Shown: positions 1 through 11,790 of the stretch, piece after piece | Layout: each line of letters begins with the position of its first letter | Numbering within the stretch: the first letter of the stretch is position 1 | Origin: Incurvaria masculella | Taxonomy: Eukaryota; Arthropoda; Insecta; Lepidoptera; Incurvariidae | Length of the DNA: 64,000 nt | Assembly: GCA_946894095.1 (NCBI GenBank) | Contig: OX335642.1 | Coordinates: 22,145,021-22,209,020, forward strand | Direction: 5' to 3' | Notes under the pieces: model-generated | Seen by the model: only the letters and a program-made list of their open reading frames with translations | What the model was told of the DNA's origin: nothing | Databases searched by the model: none | Made by a program: the position numbers and the translations under genes

Positions 1-3000
1 AATGTAAACGAGCAGCTGGTTCTGGTATATAACTGGGTACCTTGTTTGTTGTTGCAACGATCAGTTTTTAACATCGAGAAACTATTGTAATAAAGGAAGG
101 AATCAGTGTTTGGTTCATAAAATATTTTTGCATAAAACGTTTAGGTATTTTAAAAATAAAATCTCAGCACTTCTGACTCACGCAAAATAGTAAACTCTTT
201 CACATCTAATTTTGTAAATGCGTTCATGGTTTCCTGAGATTTGAGATTTATATTATGTACGATTTTTCTAAATTAAACAAAAAAGATGCATTATAATGCT
301 AAATTGAGCCTTAGCTTTTACCTTAAAAAGCTAGGGGCCATGCCGACTTCGAGGCCAATGATCGGGGGTGTCGGGGGTGCGTTTATGAATTTCGCATTAG
401 AAATTGAACTTGGAAAATATTTATTTGCTATCGTATACGAGCCACAACGACAAAAACAACTGCGTTTCGCTGTGAGCGCAGTGAAGATACGTATTCTTTA
501 GGACTGTAAAACAAGGCGACGGATAATACACAGCATATTCGGCACTGAAGCGTCGACACGCGTCGCGTCGTTAGTACGAACGCGCGCTCTCGGAATACAA
601 ATGCTACGCAAGACAATCCGGGCGGTCGAAATACGCAGCGAATAGACAATTTTTTCTAAGGCGGTATTCTGCAAGTCCGTGACGTCCGTTCGTTCATCAG
701 AAAGGCCCGAGCGCTGCCTATCGGTCGTTCGATAATTAGCACCAATGTATTGTATCCGTCCTCATTCCACGTATTAACTGTCCACATTCTTGCTATAAGA
801 AACACGAAATCCTGTACATACTTTATCTATATAGTTGGTAAGCCATAGAGGTATTTTTTTTCAAGTACAAATCATCTAGTCGGCGAGCATTGCTTTTGCA
901 ACCCCCGATACATTTTGGAAGCCTATATGTCGGTCGGAACCTCTTAGTTGAGGGCCTGGTTTACGCCACATGTTGCGCTTAAAGTAAAAGAATCAAATTT
1001 GTTCTAAGTATTATAAAACAATAATCGCCGATTTTAAAGCAATTAAAAAAAAATCGTCGCCGAGAAAATGACGCTCGTTAATAATACGAAACAAATTTGA
1101 TAAAAGTTTAATTAGATAATCAAGTTGAGAAAAATCAAATGAATACGCATGAATAGGTGGAATCATGAATGGACGGATTTGACAAAATTTTAAGGTTTCC
1201 TTTGTTACTAGGACCTCAAAATGTAAGACATTGTTACCCTTATTTTAGCACATAGAAAAATGCAAAAAATTGATCAATTATTTAACCGTATGCAAGAAAA
1301 ATGAAGAATGAAATTAATTAAAATCATTTGCAATCAAGATGATAACGTGTATCGCAAATATTGACATGTATACTTTCAAAACCTTACTTGTGAATTAAGT
1401 CAAACAAGTACAATCTGGTGTCCTTCCAACATGCTGTGAAGAAAAACCGTACCGGCTGGCAATGTATTGTATTGTATTGTTTTATTGCATTCATAGGTAG
1501 GTAACCTACACTTAAACATGTCAAAAATATAAATGTCACATACTCTATTTCCATGCATATAAGAACTGGCAAACATACTTTGCCAGTCACAAAATAAGTT
1601 TAAAACTTGTTCGCAGCCCTCTTTTAGGTTCTAAGGCCCATGGGCGTCATCGTGCACATCTTATTCGCGGGCCTAGCGTACGATGTATGCCTTCCTTAAT
1701 ATAAAGAACATGAACAGAAATAATACATATACATAATCACACAATGTATCATATTTAGAAAAAAAAAACTATATTCTCATTCCTACTCCCACACTCTTAT
1801 TTTTAAGTAATAACCGAAAGCGTATTACTGTTTTAAGTATTTAATTTAAAGTATAATTCTTAAATTAATACAAGTACGGTTTAGTTTCGAGTTACCTTCG
1901 ATTTTTTGGTCCTTGTCAGATTATAAATAAGGCTTTTCAAACCGGTTGCCTATGGTTAGAGAATACCACTCCAGGACGCTCGCCGCCGAAGGCCGGGTAT
2001 GGGCGGTATGGGACCGGGCCGCTACCGTCGTGTTGATTTAGGCCGGAATATGGAATTTGAGAGTTTCAGGGATTGTCTTCTGTTGTGGATTTGTAACGGC
2101 ATTATTGGAATATTGACTGCATGGTTTATTTCTCGTTGATTCTGTAGCATAAAATTTGTCTCATAAATGACGTTAGAGGTATGCTGATCTAAGGCTTAAG
2201 CCTGTTTCGTTAGTTAGCATGAGACAAAGAAATGTAGATAAATGGTATTTGTTAACTGCTGCACCGATATTATGCAGCGCGTGTACGATATTTTTCTATT
2301 CTTACATAATTCCGATTTTAAAATAAGGTTTTTTGAAACCTCTTCTCACCTGAGAGTCAAAGAAGTCAAACCTGTTTCCAAATGTAAACAAAAATAAACA
2401 TAACCGTTCCAAATCTATTGTCTGAGATGACGTTTGAACTACTTTAGAACTTGAAAGACTATATTTTTTAATATAACTTATTATGTAGATTCAAATACGA
2501 TTTAGGTTCGATCAAACCAAGATATTTATCTGTTTTTATTGAGCTATGAAAAATTGGTTTAAATATTGTTAGTAACGTGTAACTTCTTGAAGTTCATGGC
2601 TGCCAAGCTATGACGCGTACCGCATTCTCAATGAAAATAGTATTTTTTCACATTTATTCAGGTCCCTAAATATTTTCTTTTCATGAAAAGGATCGTAAGA
2701 TCAATTATATTATCTTTCTTTTCAAATGGCAATCATAACGAGAAAATGTGACGTTATTAACTAAAAAAAACGAGCACAAATAAAGCGTAGGCGCTCCTAT
2801 ACAACAACGGGGACACCGAAGCGTCTAGAGAAAGGGCGGTCCTCATCGAATCTCCAATAACGCACGGGTAACGCAGCGGGCGTCCAACGCAATTTTCCTC
2901 CGAGTTCGCACTACACAAAGACAGACAAATGACGCTCGAGAAACAATAACAAAGGAATGTTGGCGCGCCTTTTTTCCACGCTTTTCGCTAGTGACGTCAC

Positions 3001-5312
3001 GTCTTTCAACCTTTACCGCGGATTGGCCCTCTGCTTTATTTTATTGTGATATTTCGGGTCCGGAATCGACATCAAACAATATTTTATTCCACTTCGCCTG
3101 GCGTTGTATTGAGAAGGAAAATAAATTCGACAGCAAGACTTGCCATTTATTTCTTATTAAAACGTAAATAAATGGTTGCTTTCATTTGTTAAAACAGAGA
3201 CGACATAATTATTCCTTAACTTCTAGCCTTCAGATTTACCAAGGTTTTGGCGCAAGAAAAAGTAGGGAAAATCTGACCTGCTGGAAAAACTCCTGAAGTT
3301 TAATCAATGAAAATAGTAATGAAGATTTACAGCCAACATAACTAAATCATTACCTAAAACAAGATAAACCAGTTTTGAAGCCTTTTAATATAATTTGATA
3401 TTTTATCTGAAGTTATCCAAATATTGTCGGTTTTCTGGATGCATAAGTTACAGTGAGTATTATTTAGTTTCATTACAGCCTTCATTAATATGAGTGCTGG
3501 TAAATTCTTAAGATTATTTAAGAATTTTCATTATTTTTGAAGTGAAAACGTCTTTAGGAATGTTCAGATTTGAAATTCAATAAATCGAAACAGCGACATT
3601 AAAAAGAGATATAATCTGCATTCGTCTCATTTTCTCGCATTTCAGTTTTCTTAAGCTTTCACTTGTACCGCTTCCACGTGTTTTTTTTTTAATTCTATCA
3701 GCTTTATTCATAAAAAAATACCAGCTTTTCTTCCGTCGTAAATATAGAACTTCGAGATTCTTTCATCGGAAGACGGCAACATAGCACTCCGCCTTCATTC
3801 GCAACCACGCTTTCCCAGTTTGTGAAAATGGGAAAACCTTTTCCACTTGATTTATGATTGCGAAGCGTCTCCTTGCAGAATGTTTCGACGTTGGGAAAAT
3901 TAAATAGTGAAAATTACGTGCCTGTTCAGTGTCAATCTTGGTGGAGGGCGCTGGTGCCTGGGTGTCGTTACGTGGGGAAAGTACCCTAATTTGTAACACT
4001 AAGTGATAAAATGAAAATTTAGGATCAAAAAAATGTTTTATTCGAATAATACTGTTACATAATTTTGTAAATACACTATTCAATATTTTTATTTTATTAT
4101 TATTTTGTACGACACAGTTAATCAAAAGTGGACCGACTACTGATCGGAGTAACCATAGCGTTTATTGTTAAGTTATCTGGACTAAGATTCAAATTTATCT
4201 AAGGTGACTAAAATTTACCTTGTAATGTAAACTGACATAATAATATTATATAAGTACAAATAATTAATAAAATTTCCTTTTTTCTGTCTTCTGAATGTTT
4301 TATAATGTTACAAATCTATCCCTATATGTGTTATTGTAGTGACATGACTTAATTTGGTTTTCACCAAGTGCTGATTTATTTTAATTTACACTTAAAGGGC
4401 CATTATTACTAAAGTGCTGATTATCTTGTACTGGTTTCGATTGCGAGGTGGTAAGTAGGGCCCTTTAATGTGAGGATTAACCTAATCAGTACTTGGTGGA
4501 AGAGACCCTTAGTGTATAGTTTGACTACCAGAAGTTGAACAAATAAATTAATAGAAATAATGTTGTTAGTAAAAAAATAAATATAATAGGGGGCAAATTG
4601 AAACCTTGAGCCGTGCTGGAAATAGCATGTATACGTTTTTCGTACTATTCTTTTTTTACCAAAAAATGGTTTCCTAATTTCAATAAGTATTTTTATTGAT
4701 ATTTCTTTAATTCATTCCAATTTATAGGAAAGGTGAATCATCGGCATGGATGTTGACCGATCCCCTCCACATAAAAAAGGCTGCGCAGAGCCAAAACTAT
4801 ATCGGATTGGGTGTCTACTGGTACTTATAGAGGATAAGACATAGGAGTAGGACAACATTCATGCCAGGCAGTCTACCTATGTTCTTGAAAACACTAATTT
4901 ATAAATAGAACATTAATCAGAACCTCCGCCATTTATGATGTTGAGTACTTTTTAACATTATTAAAATTTACCAAGACGCATTCAATATTAGCTACCGAAT
5001 GGTTTGGCCGAAGAAGTGTGTCCACCGGTGGCACCATGTGGTCCAGGTTTCAAAGGTCGGTATTAAATTAATTGCAGATGGGTTCCCTCCCCAACGCGGT
5101 GCTGTCCCGAAGGAACATGGTTCTTGGAACATAAGAGCTTTGTTCATCTCCTGTGATATTTTCAGGGTCATCACTCTATGTGAACCAGCACTAAAGTTAA
5201 GTTCAGTACTCCACTTGCATTTTCACGATTTGGTCCAAAGAAAGTCTTCTTTATTGAAGATTTAATTACGAAACTTCACCACGCGTATCACATTATTGTA
5301 GCTTTTAAACAT
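1..5312. other. Intronic or upstream A+T-rich DNA, no gene seen
   Basis: No exon could be supported. If the first TSP1 repeat of the ADAMTS-like gene were in this stretch it would end in phase 0 just before the exon at 5556. I see no Cys/Trp-rich reading frame bounded by splice sites here. Short fragments near 920-990 and 1625-1690 share motifs with the LINE-associated repeat at 38745-38985. A C+G-richer patch at about 540-720 and another at 2790-3015 look like possible regulatory islands. Confidence 0.5.
2790..3015. promoter_or_regulatory. C+G-rich patch with a CRE-type site
   Basis: This patch has many CpG dinucleotides in A+T-rich surroundings. It contains a perfect CRE core, TGACGTCA, at 2992-2999 and a CCAAT-box core in reverse orientation (ATTGG) about 30 bases later. 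It may be a promoter or enhancer, possibly an internal promoter of the ADAMTS-like gene whose first recognisable exon is 2.5 kb downstream. No initiator or first exon could be defined, so this is only a candidate. Confidence 0.25.
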
Positions 5313-5466
5313 TCACCCTGCTACTAATAATCCCAGATCATCGTCTGAATAGTTATACAATGTTTTGTCCCTTTCTATCGAATTAGAAACTGCCTGTCAA
5401 TGCAAAGAACAAAACATTGTATATATATTCAGCTGATGATCTAGGTTTATTAGTAACAGGGTCAGA
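5313..5466. mobile_element. Foldback MITE-like element, about 150 bp
   Basis: The two halves are imperfect reverse complements of one another. The left half runs from CACCCTGCTACTAATAA through AGATCATC to ATACAATGTTTTGT. The right half mirrors this from ACAAAACATTGTAT through GATGATCT to TTATTAGTAACAGGGT. The arms are about 55 bp with several mismatches and the loop is short. It has no coding capacity. It lies about 90 bp upstream of an exon of the ADAMTS-like gene. Confidence 0.6.
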
Positions 5467-5555
5467 GATTAAGTCGAATGCTTGCGTCGTGCTGAGTATT
5501 GTGGACAAACGGAAATTAACCCAATAGTTTTGATATGAAATTTCATTGTTCATAG

Positions 5556-5759
5556 CCGTGCGCTGCCGGCGCCAATCTGAGCCGGCTCCTGGAGGAGGAC
5601 AGCTGGCGGCGCGCGCAGTGTGCGGCGCACGACGCCACGCCTTACGGCGGCGAGCTGCTGCGCTGGAAGCCGCACCGAGACGACGCCGAGCCGTGCGCGC
5701 TCACCTGCCGCGGCTACCCGCAGCCGACCACCGCCGGCACCGGCCAGCCGACCGACCAG
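5556..5759 (+). CDS. ADAMTS-like protein, exon A: start of cysteine-rich module
   Basis: This exon has an acceptor ending TTCATAG and a donor CAG|GTCAGG, is 204 nt long (68 codons) and is phase 0 at both ends. The translation begins PCAAGANLSRLLEEDSWRRA and continues with QCAAHDATPYGGELLRWKPH and RDDAEPCALTCRG. The pattern Q-C-(S/A)-A-x-(D/N)-x2-P-Y-x-G, a following W, and C-A-L-x-C is the opening of the ADAMTS/ADAMTS-like cysteine-rich region. The leading Pro-Cys would close a preceding TSP1 repeat that must lie on an exon upstream of the window or unseen here. Family members are secreted and act in extracellular matrix or at synapses. The C+G content is far above the flanking introns, as for the other exons of this gene. 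The frame from the first codon is open and there is no ATG start, so this is an internal exon. The tail rich in Pro and Thr (YPQPTTAGTGQPTDQ) is less conserved in the family. Confidence 0.8.
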
Positions 5760-5845
5760 GTCAGGACGGCCTCCCACTCTCTCCAGCCGTGTTCTGCTGG
5801 TGTTATGCTAAGCAGTCTTCTTAAGTAAGCTCTGATACCCTAATT

Positions 5846-6173
5846 CCAGCTGTCACCTAAATTGGCATTGACAGCAAACCGATCGACTAGCGTTTTCAAA
5901 TGTATGGAGAAATTGAAGAGCGCACAGTGGGCGTTAAGCAAACTAACATTTGCGAGTCCGAGTTTGATTTGACAGCTTACTCTCCGTTGACGTAAATACA
6001 TCGACGTTGCCGTTTATACCGACTCCCCGTTTTCATACAAATCGGAAGTCCGAGTTTGACTTTGACAGCACGAAGAAGTAAAATCACAGAATATATAGTA
6101 AGCACTTGTATGAATTTTGACGTTTTTACGTAACTTCGAAGTTCCGTAAACGCCAATTTAGGTGACAACTGGG
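5846..6173. mobile_element. Non-autonomous TIR element, about 328 bp
   Basis: The left end CCAGCTGTCACCTAAATTGG is mirrored by the right end, whose reverse complement differs at one base, giving 21-bp terminal inverted repeats. The interior has two copies of a segment like GTCCGAGTTTGA-TTTGACAG. No transposase frame is present. It lies in the intron between exons A and B of the ADAMTS-like gene. The superfamily is unknown and I could not define a clean target-site duplication. Confidence 0.55.
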
Positions 6174-6538
6174 ACAAGGAGCTCAGCTCTTTAGACCAAC
6201 CTATCGAACCTAGATGGATGCCATTTTAGATGTATCCAACCTTACCTCTGCTGGAAGCAATGAGTATTTTTCAAAGACAACTGATTAAGGAATAAGTTTA
6301 TCACAATTTAGTTTAGGATTTTCCGTCACTATGGCCAAATTCGCTTCTAAGATTATGAAAATGGCACGACCGTTGTTAACTTTGACTTAAGAAAAGCGAG
6401 GGTGTTTTTAGTGTAAGCCCATCAGGTTTTTCTAGAACTATCTGTTTCCAATTATTATTATTTTTCGATTGTAAGTCATCGGATCTATTATAGTCAAATG
6501 TTACGGACGTCCAAGTGACAACTCCCATATTTGCACAG

Positions 6539-6667
6539 GATGGTGTCTTGTCTCCCGCCGAAGAGGAAGAAGAGCGAGTGGTGGTGGCAGTTCTGGCGTC
6601 TCGAGTGCTGGACGGCACGCGCTGCCGCCCGGGCAGTCTAGACATGTGCATCGATGGACGTTGCCAG
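6539..6667 (+). CDS. ADAMTS-like protein, exon B: cysteine-rich module
   Basis: This exon has an acceptor TTTGCACAG and a donor CAG|GTTCGT, is 129 nt long (43 codons) and is phase 0 at both ends, so it joins exon A without loss of frame. The translation starts DGVLSPAEEEEERVVVAVLA and ends SRVLDGTRCRPGSLDMCIDG-RCQ. The motif V-x-D-G-T-x-C-x(4)-S-x-D-x-C-(I/V)-x-G-x-C is a hallmark of the ADAMTS cysteine-rich domain. In particular VLDGTRC...SLDMCI is the form I associate with ADAMTS-like 1/3 (punctin) rather than with papilin. The acidic run of five Glu at residues 8-12 of the exon is unusual. The next exon of the chain is 30 kb away at 36967. Confidence 0.82.
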
Positions 6668-6787
6668 GTTCGTACTGCATGTTTCACATAAGGTTAACTT
6701 AAAGGTAAGCGTTCAATGGCATCGTCCACGCCAACGTAATGAACGGTAGCCATGGCAGTTCAAGAATTCTGACTCGACGTGATTCTT

Positions 6788-7070
6788 TTTAGGGTTCCGT
6801 ACCAAAAGGGTGAAAACTGAACCCTATTACTAAGCCTCTGCTGTCCGTCCGTCCGTCCGTCACAGGACTGTATCTCATGAACCGTAACAGGTGCAGAAAT
6901 TTTCACAGATTATGTATTTATTTGGCCGCTATAACAACAAATAGGTAAAATTATAAAATAATAAATATTAAAGGGGGCATACAAAAACGTGTTCTTTTAT
7001 GGTAAACTTTCTATGATGGTACAGCACCCTTCGTGTGCGAGTCCGACTCGCACTTGGCCGGTTTTTTACG
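6788..7070 (-). repeat. Dispersed insect repeat with GTGCGAGTC palindrome
   Basis: The segment runs from AGGGTTCCGTACCAAAAGGG through (GTCC)n and GTATCTCATGAACCGT to GTGCGAGTCCGACTCGCAC and ends in TTGGCCGGTTTTTT. A second copy in the opposite orientation is at 26575-26845 and a truncated one at 37968-38072. I recognise this as a very common dispersed repeat of lepidopteran genomes but cannot give its formal name. It has no open frame. Confidence 0.6.
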
Positions 7071-7137
7071 TCCCTTTTAAAGGACTCCTCTCATATAATC
7101 TCATCTTATAGTGCATATTTTATTGTCAAGCTCTGGA

Positions 7138-7254
7138 CGTGTATTCTTGGCATTCAGTCATTGCGGATTCAGTAGAGTTAACAGAAGAAGAATTTAATTT
7201 GACATTACGGTTAACTATAATGAATCCGCAATGACTGAATGCCAAGAATACACG
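7138..7254. mobile_element. Perfect 34-bp inverted repeat (foldback element)
   Basis: Arm 7138-7171 is the exact reverse complement of arm 7221-7254, with a 49-nt spacer. Inside the spacer AGTTAAC and GTTAACT form a second, smaller inverted pair. It has no coding capacity. It may be a miniature foldback transposon or the trace of a palindromic duplication. The perfect arms imply recent origin or gene conversion. Confidence 0.7.
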
Positions 7255-7884
7255 CCCTGGACGGTGATGACGGAAGTGTGATGACGGAATCTTATAATTC
7301 AACTTCTCGGAGGATTTTCCGTTAGAACAACCAGGGACACACCTTTTCTCCTTACAGAAGGAGACATCAAAATTTCCGATTTTTGGCGAATAGAAGTCAT
7401 TTAAAAAGATTTCGACGAATTGAGAACCTCCTCCTTTTTTAAAAAGGGTATCAGATAGAAACTCTGACATCTTGAATTATTTTATAAGGTGAGGTAAAAT
7501 TGTTGTAACTCCTACACCAAACTTTTGACCACATCGTATTTGACCTACACAAAAGGAATAATTGTTGATATATATCTGTACGACATATTGTCGAACATTT
7601 TGTAATAACTGTCGTCATAATTTCATCTATATATTTTAAGTATCGTCTACATTTTCGATACACAAACGGAGATGTACAAAGCATATCACCCTCGGCGCCA
7701 CAGTAGGCATTTTCAACGTGTACACACTATGGGACCAATGCACATGAAAATTGCCTTGTTAGGGATTTTTATCCGTTGTTCACGCCAATATGGCATGGGT
7801 GACCTAGGTGGGTAGTTTGCACTTCACAAGCATTCAATCCCATCCGAAGTTTTTCCTATGCCACGCTCTATCGCTGTCACGCAT

Positions 7885-8115
7885 GGTGCACGCATGCGCC
7901 GCGCCCTGCAATTCTTTTTCATCGTGGAGCTCCTCTTAGGGCTCCACGCCCGCAACTCGCCGCGCGCCTGACAACGCAGTGTCTCTCCTCGTCTGGGCGA
8001 AGTGCTGTGCCGCCGAACGCCGTCCCGGGACTCGATGCCTAGGAGCTGGTGCTGCTGGAGGTAGGTGGCTGTTCCTACTCCTCTGGTGGCCCGCTGTGAC
8101 GTCCCGAGGCTACCG
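7885..8115. other. G+C-rich stretch, unidentified, with hairpin
   Basis: The stretch is strongly G+C-rich compared with its surroundings and contains an 8-bp stem, CGTGGAGC at 7923-7930 and GCTCCACG at 7941-7948. A 98-codon frame exists on the minus strand but has low-complexity, frame-ambiguous composition, and I recognise no domain. It is most likely the end of a retroelement; I cannot support a gene. Confidence 0.25.
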
Positions 8116-8789
8116 GGCATTTAAATTCCTTCGTATGTGAAGTGCGACCTGCCTGGGCGCGTACAATCCGTTTTTAATAACATCGGAATATTCTACTTCC
8201 ATCGAAGGTAACAATTATGGAAAAAAGTGAATGTCTTCAGTCAAATTGGAAACTTTCACCAAGTTTGACGCAAGGCAAGTAAATCGAAGGATCCCGCAAA
8301 CTCCATTTTGTTAGTTTCCCGCTGCTGTAGACGATCGGAAGTTTTAAGTCAGGGCGGGAAGTTTGGCAAGAACGGACGGTGTCTTGCCTGGTGTCCCAAT
8401 ACTATATGTGTGCTTTCATAACTATGAAATTTGCAAGTGATAGATGCTCATAGATTTGTGCCCTTAGCATTTCAGAGTCACTCGGGTGCCGAAATACCTT
8501 TTTTTTGTCGACATTTATTCATTTATTTATTATTAATTTTATTTGCGTAACAAACAGTAGAATACATACAAAAAAATATTTAAAATAAATATACATAGAC
8601 CAGCGAAGTTACGACCAATTTGGTATCATGCAAGTTAAATTAACCTCATAGAACACACAAGAAAAGAAATACGTAGAAAATACGTTCATACAATTAAATG
8701 AGGAAATAAAAAATAAATGATCGTATAAATCTACAATAAATTTAAGGTTTTCTTTAATTTGAATGGATGTCTAATACCGAACTGACCGT

Positions 8790-9042
8790 CAGATATTAGC
8801 CTAACACACCACATATTCGGGTATATTGAACTGGATGGAATACACGGACAATTTTCATTGCCGCTTCGACCATAATTCATTCATGGCGATGGTACCAAAC
8901 CGGGCGTACCACCTAGTAAGTAAGGAAAGGGACCTACAGTTTTACGTGAAATTCGAACCACGGCCAGCCTCAACAGTTGCAAATGGTCACCCATCCAGAA
9001 CCTCGAATTGCAAGGCGTCGCACACTGAGCTACCGGGGCTGA
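8790..9042 (-). repeat. tRNA-derived SINE copy (family 1)
   Basis: Read on the minus strand, the head has a Pol III box A-like GGTAGCTCAGTGTG (complement of 9021-9034). The body is shared with at least seven other places in the window: a GGTCCCTTTC-type block, then TGGTACCATCGC, GGTCGAAGCGGCAATGAAAA and TGTGTTAGGCTAATAT at the tail. The box B is degenerate. The copy seems nearly full length. Confidence 0.55.
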
Positions 9043-9049
9043 CAACTGA

Positions 9050-11570
9050 TAATCTTTTAATCATTTCTTGGCAAAAGAACCGACACAATGTCAAAAATTT
9101 TTTTTTAACTTTTTTCAACGCTTTAATTGTTCAGAAAATATTTGGAACGCAGTTGTATTACATTGTTTTATTTCGTCCTTGACTATTATAGTCTACTTAT
9201 TACAAATTTCATATTACACCGATATCTCCACATAAACAGTAACCAACATTTTCAATTCGCTACGACTGATTCATAAAAATAAACTAATGAAAGAAGAAAG
9301 AAAGAAAATACGTTTAATTTTTCCCAACACACAATTTAGAAAAATTACAAATCTAAACATACACATTTGTGGAGATTTTTTTTTATATATCACTCATTTG
9401 TGACCTAACCTTAATCTCCTTTAAATAATCTAAACTAACGAAAAACTTTATCAACCTTCAATAGCCTTAACCTGCTTTAATATTTTGATGTCTTATGAAA
9501 CATACAATTTTTGTATGTTTCAGTGAAACTACATCGGTACCGAACTGTCTTTTGTAATTGTGTGTTTAAGAGAAAATATAGGGAATATAAGTATTTAATA
9601 AATTTCCGGAACAAGTTATCAAATGTTCTTTAAATGATTGTAGATTTATTTAACTTTAACAAATTCCATCACACATATATGTAGGTAGGTAATTATTAAT
9701 TTCCTAATGTCACGCACAAAACTTCCAATAATTTCTTCGATTCCCCACATTGATTACACCCCACACTGTATAAAACGATACTCCTCTTGTAATTAAACCA
9801 ATTATAATCACATAGCCCTCGCGAAGTCTAATTTATAATTCTAATCAAGTAGCGTCAGCACGGATAATGGTATACTTTGAGACGCTTCGAAAGCTCATAA
9901 GAGCGGGATTTGAAGAAGCATTGTTGCGGGAGAAATTAATGATTGGTGATGATAACGCAAAAACAACAAGTGTTCTCGCTGCGTAGGAAGTCTGTGTGTA
10001 CCGTTAGCAGGAAAAGAGGGAAATTGTACTATTTTAATGCAAATTGCCAACAAAAAATATTTTAGTATGGAAAATTCTGGTTATATTAAAATCAATACAA
10101 ATTTTGGGCCGAGCATTCGAGATATTAGATTATTCTCGTTATCGTTGTAAATAGCTTGATGCACAATAATGCACTATCGCGATGGTATTGCTTTAATAAA
10201 AGCATTGATAAATCTACTTTTAAATATTTTTAACCGACTTTAAGAAAGGATGTTCTCAATTCGACTGTATGTTTTTTATTGTATGTTGGTACGCGATTAC
10301 TCCGCCAATCACGAATGTAATGTATTCTATTTATTTTTCCGATGTTCCAGATGTCCCTGTAATCTGAATTTGTGTTAAGTAAAAAGAAACAATAACCTTT
10401 TTAAATGTAGTTTTTAAACAAAACTAAAACGTTATTGATTTGGTTTGAAAAAATCGGTTTAGGGCGTGATAAGAGCCAGGCAAACTCAATGCAATCCAGT
10501 TTGATAAGGACGTAAGTAAAACAATATTTAATTATATTTCAAAATATTCACGAGGACTTCCGGTTGGCATTTATTTCAAACAATATTGCATGAGTATGCT
10601 TATATTTATGTACAAAACAATTGAATATCACAAATGTCATAACTTGTCACATATTTATTACAAATAATAATATTTTTCCATAAAATTGTGAATCAAATAA
10701 GTACACGTTTAAATTAAACCAACAATACATAAGTATTATTTATTAAACAAATGTCGGAAATACTGTATTGAAGCGATTTATTTGTGTGTCAAGCTAGTGG
10801 TTTGTATAAATGTGTTATTCTACGAAAAACCTTGCATTGATGCTATCAATCTTGATAACTTAAATATTAAGGACATACAATTATTAAGGTTGTCTAAAAT
10901 ATGGCGTATATAAAACACACAAACCCTGGTTCATTAGGTACATTCTGGCATCACAGGTAAATTTCCCCCGCACATCCCACATTTTATTGTGAAGTCAATT
11001 ATGTCTTTGCATCACATTCAATTTTGGCATTTCAATTCTAAAATCTAAAAAAAAGTCCAAAATCTAAAATAGCCACAAGAACGTCTTTTTCGTATTTGGA
11101 AAACAAAATTGCTACCAACTCAAGACACTAAAGCTGAATTCTGTCGAAAGCGAGAACATGTTATGTATCCATGACTATTATGCTAACCGTACTCAAAATG
11201 AGTCTAGGCGGGCGGGTAGGTGAGCGATGTAGGTGGCTGCGCTATATCTAGACACATGAAATATGCAAAGCGCCGAATCAATGGAGCCGCTCTAAGTGTC
11301 TATTGATTTACACTGTCTTGGAAGGAAGGGTTTGCTGTTGAATTTTGCTTGTTATTTGCTTAGATTTTTATGATCAGCTGAATTAACCCACAAATATTCC
11401 TGGCCTAATTTGAGGAGAAGGGGCATAGATCTAAGATTTCAAACAAAGACCAATGTTTGAAAATATGGTCCGTTACTGAACACAGCAACATAGTTTATTT
11501 AGTTTTTTTAAAATAACTTGACATGTATAGTCACGCAGATTGACAATCTAGTAGATGTCACGGGACAAAA
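9050..11570. other. A+T-rich intron, no gene seen
   Basis: This is intronic DNA between exons B and C. I see only a small hairpin at 9496-9522 (TGAAACATACAA / TTGTATGTTTCA, 3-nt loop) and scattered low-complexity sequence. No exon, RNA gene or recognisable element could be supported. Confidence 0.5.
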
Positions 11571-11574
11571 ACGG

Positions 11575-11790
11575 ATAGTAGCTCAGAGGCGCGGAGACTT
11601 GTATTTTATGCCAGAGGTCATGGGTGCGATCTCCACCCCATTCTACCCCAATCATTCACAGCTATATTTTTGTTTCAAAATTGGATTAGAACATTTCGTC
11701 ACGGTTGCGAGATCCATGGTTCGGAATCCATGTAAAACGGTAGGTCCCTTTCCCTTACTAGGTGGTAGAATTAAGCTCACCTGGGTTGAC
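11575..11790 (+). repeat. tRNA-derived SINE copy (family 1)
   Basis: This plus-strand copy has box A TAGCTCAGAGGC at 11579-11590 and a box B-like GGGTGCGATCTCC at 11622-11634, 43 nt further on, which is the internal Pol III promoter layout of tRNA. The body then follows with GGTCCCTTTCCCTTACTAGG and CACC, the same block seen reversed at 8915-8945. It is the best view of the head of this family in the window. Confidence 0.6.

Noticed and set aside
3763..4125. 120-codon minus-strand frame
   Set aside because: It has no recognisable domain and a composition like the other chance frames. Single occurrence.
8826..9182. 118-codon plus-strand frame
   Set aside because: It is an accidental opening across a SINE copy and the DNA beside it.
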